Assembly: GCF_014202315.1 (NCBI RefSeq)
Contig: NZ_JACHGN010000008.1
Location: 353,342-417,341 of the forward strand
DNA length: 64,000 bases
Origin: Thermocatellispora tengchongensis
Lineage (GTDB): Bacteria > Actinomycetota > Actinomycetes > Streptosporangiales > Streptosporangiaceae
Reading direction: 5' to 3'
Shown: piece after piece, positions 62,578-64,000 of the stretch
Layout of the letters: every line of letters begins with the position of its first letter
How positions within the stretch are numbered: position 1 is the first letter of the stretch
Program-made: the position numbers and the translations under genes
Notes under the pieces: generated by a model
The model's database searches: none
Seen by the model: the letters and a program-made list of their open reading frames with translations, nothing else
Told to the model about the DNA's origin: nothing

Positions 62578-63681
62578 TTGTCAGGCTCCGTCGGTGGTTC
62601 TTCGCCGGCTCGCGCCGACCGGCACAGCGGTTCCCGCGTCACCGTGGACCTGCGTTCGGCTAAGGGCGGCGTGACGTGGCTGCCGGCGGTGGCCGATGAG
62701 CCCGGCGCCGGGATGCCGCGCGTCGTGCTCGCCGATCGTGCCGCGTGCGGCGAGTTCGCCGTCCTGCAGAGGATGCTGGGCCGGCTCGGGGTGCCGAGCG
62801 TGCGCATCGATGTCGAGAGCGTCGCCGCCCTGCGGCTGTCGGCACCGCTGGGCGGCGGCTCGATCTGCGTCCACGGCCATGCGCTCGCCCCGGCCGTCGT
62901 CTGGGCGCGTCACCTTTCGCCCCGGGCGATCCCGGGCACGTCGGACGAGGTGCGCAGCCTGGTCCGCGCCGACTCGTGGTGCGCGCTGATCCGCCAGCTC
63001 ACCGCGCTCGCGCCGGCGAGCCTGCCGGGAGGCGCCCCCGGGCGGCTGGAACAGCTCGCGGGCGCCGCCGCCGCGGGGGTCCGCGTCCCGCGCACGATCG
63101 TGACCACCGACCCCGGGGCCGCGTACGCGGAGCTGCCCGGCGACAGGGTCGTGGTGAAGGTCCTCGACGAGCACTTCGTGGAGACGGCGCCGGGGCTGCT
63201 GGTCGGGGTCCCGCCGGAGATCCTGGGGCGGGAGGAGGCCGCGCGGGCGCGGCCCGGGTTCCCGGTGATCGTGCAGGAGCATGTCGAGCACGAGACGGAG
63301 CTGCGCGTCTACTACCTGGCCGGGCGGGTGCGCGCCTTCGCGGTGCGCAAGAGCTCGCCGGACGCCGTCTGGCGCGAGGCGGCGGGCGTGACGGTCGCCG
63401 TCGTGCCGCCGCCGCGCGCCGCCGAGGACGCCGTACGGAGGCTGGCCGGCCTGTGGGGCCTGGCCTACGGCGCGTTCGACCTGCTGCTCGCCGGCGGAGA
63501 GGTGGTGTTCCTGGAGGTCAACGCGGACGGCGACTGGAGGTGGTTCGAGAGGAGGGCGGGCGGACGGGCGGTCTCCGCGGCGGCGGCGCTCATGGTGCGC
63601 GGCCTCTACCTCGACGCCGTGGGAGGTACGGACGCGCTGCCCCCGCCGAATGTGCTCGATTTCCTTTCGCTGGGATTGTGA
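62578..63681 (+). CDS. ATP-grasp ligase, RimK/MvdD-like
   Basis: A 367-residue protein. The N-terminal pre-ATP-grasp region has CGEFAVLQRMLGRLGVPSVR. The ATP-grasp core shows GVRVPRTIVTTDP, DRVVVKVLDEHFVE, VIVQEHVEHETELRVYYLAG, FAVRKSSPDAVWR and FLEVNADGDWRWFE, the last being the Mg-binding E-x-N. The ordering is that of RimK-type enzymes that ligate amino acids or close ester/amide rings in peptides (MvdC/MvdD, TgnB). The TTG start at 62578 follows GGTGAG. It is followed after 52 bp by a SARP gene, which raises the possibility of a modified-peptide cluster continuing outside the window. No precursor peptide was found nearby. Confidence 0.85.
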   Translation: MSGSVGGSSPARADRHSGSRVTVDLRSAKGGVTWLPAVADEPGAGMPRVVLADRAACGEFAVLQRMLGRLGVPSVRIDVESVAALRLSAPLGGGSICVHGHALAPAVVWARHLSPRAIPGTSDEVRSLVRADSWCALIRQLTALAPASLPGGAPGRLEQLAGAAAAGVRVPRTIVTTDPGAAYAELPGDRVVVKVLDEHFVETAPGLLVGVPPEILGREEAARARPGFPVIVQEHVEHETELRVYYLAGRVRAFAVRKSSPDAVWREAAGVTVAVVPPPRAAEDAVRRLAGLWGLAYGAFDLLLAGGEVVFLEVNADGDWRWFERRAGGRAVSAAAALMVRGLYLDAVGGTDALPPPNVLDFLSLGL

Positions 63682-63733
63682 ATCGGATCGATATGCCGGT
63701 GGTATCAGCGGTGACGTGAACTGGGGAAGACCT

Positions 63734-64000
63734 ATGAACGAGGCGGTCTCTTCTGTTCTTTACTGCTCGGTGCTCGGGCCGCTGGAGGTCCGGGTGGCGG
63801 GCCGGAAAGCCGTCATCGGCGCGCCCAAGCAACGGCTGCTGCTCACGATAATGCTGTGCCGGGTGAACATGGTCGTCCCCTCCGCGCAATTGATAGACGC
63901 CCTGTGGGGCGAATTCCCTCCCCGCACGGCGCGCAAGAACCTCCAGGTGTACGTCTCGTCCCTGCGCAAGATCGTCGGAGATCGGATCGACTTCCAGGGC
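63734..64000 (+). CDS. SARP-family regulator, N-terminal part (cut by window end)
   Basis: An open frame from ATG 63734 to the window edge, 89 residues. It reads YCSVLGPLEVRVAGRKAVIG, PKQRLLLTIMLCRVN, LIDALWGEFPPRTARKNLQV and YVSSLRKIVGDRI: the OmpR-type winged helix at the start of a SARP. Whether BTAD, NB-ARC and TPR domains follow cannot be seen. It follows the ATP-grasp gene and may regulate it. Confidence 0.92.
   Translation, partial: MNEAVSSVLYCSVLGPLEVRVAGRKAVIGAPKQRLLLTIMLCRVNMVVPSAQLIDALWGEFPPRTARKNLQVYVSSLRKIVGDRIDFQG

Overview
The window is very GC-rich DNA with GTG and TTG starts, ATGA/GTGA stop-start overlaps, SARP regulators, F420-type enzymes and a decaprenyl-phosphate prenyltransferase homologue. 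It looks like the chromosome of a filamentous actinomycete; Streptosporangiaceae or Thermomonosporaceae is my inference. I saw no rRNA, tRNA or CRISPR array. The two edges cut genes: the 3' end of an NB-ARC regulator on the left and the 5' end of a SARP on the right.

Layout. (1) 0.3-12.9 kb: a biosynthetic locus with a class III aminotransferase, NAD epimerase, UbiA-type decaprenyl-phosphate phosphoribosyltransferase homologue, a SARP, four membrane-tailed GT2 glycosyltransferases, a sulfotransferase, two membrane-anchored EEP hydrolases and an LPG-synthase-TM/flippase-like protein. Two operons diverge from a symmetric promoter region (9470-9564) carrying paired GACAAG repeats at 11-bp pitch, the spacing SARPs use. 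(2) 12.9-15.2 kb: a TetR-autoregulated operon and a small exported protein. (3) 15.35-19.26 kb: a two-gene STAND/NLR-like system, in which a small membrane protein and the NTPase share an RHIM-like amyloid-type motif. (4) 19.4-28.5 kb: a tetritol-type sugar alcohol operon (SDR, RpiB-like isomerase, DhaK-DhaL kinase, Zn dehydrogenase, ABC importer) with a divergent DeoR repressor. (5) 28.5-33.4 kb: a TetR/DUF2867 pair, LmbE deacetylase, atypical dihydropteroate synthase and propionyl-CoA synthetase. (6) 33.6-41.8 kb: a GAF-domain activator, glycerol facilitator, B12-dependent diol/glycerol dehydratase (unusual order small-large-medium), its reactivase and a PduO-C-like protein; CGTTGC-N5-CGTTGC sites tie the promoters together. 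(7) 41.9-44.4 kb: an orphan response regulator and a membrane serine hydrolase. (8) 44.65-48.8 kb: EACC1 plus a giant caspase-SF1 helicase protein, a predicted conflict system. (9) 48.9-56.6 kb: TAP-type hydrolase, a YtrA-type regulator with two intramembrane-protease-like proteins, a MerR/GyrI pair and an RpiR regulator. (10) 56.7-59.7 kb: a decay zone with a gutted gamma-glutamyltransferase, a frameshifted TPR-like gene, an IS701-like remnant, inverted 52-bp repeats around a RidA gene, and a trypco2-like ORF. (11) 59.7-64 kb: LLM oxidoreductase, GntR, PEBP protein, an ATP-grasp ligase and a second SARP.

The strongest leads are the amyloid-motif NLR pair, the EACC1-caspase-helicase pair, and the sulfated polyprenyl-linked glycoconjugate locus with its SARP-like operator array. 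Functions are assigned by reading motifs by eye; no database search was run.
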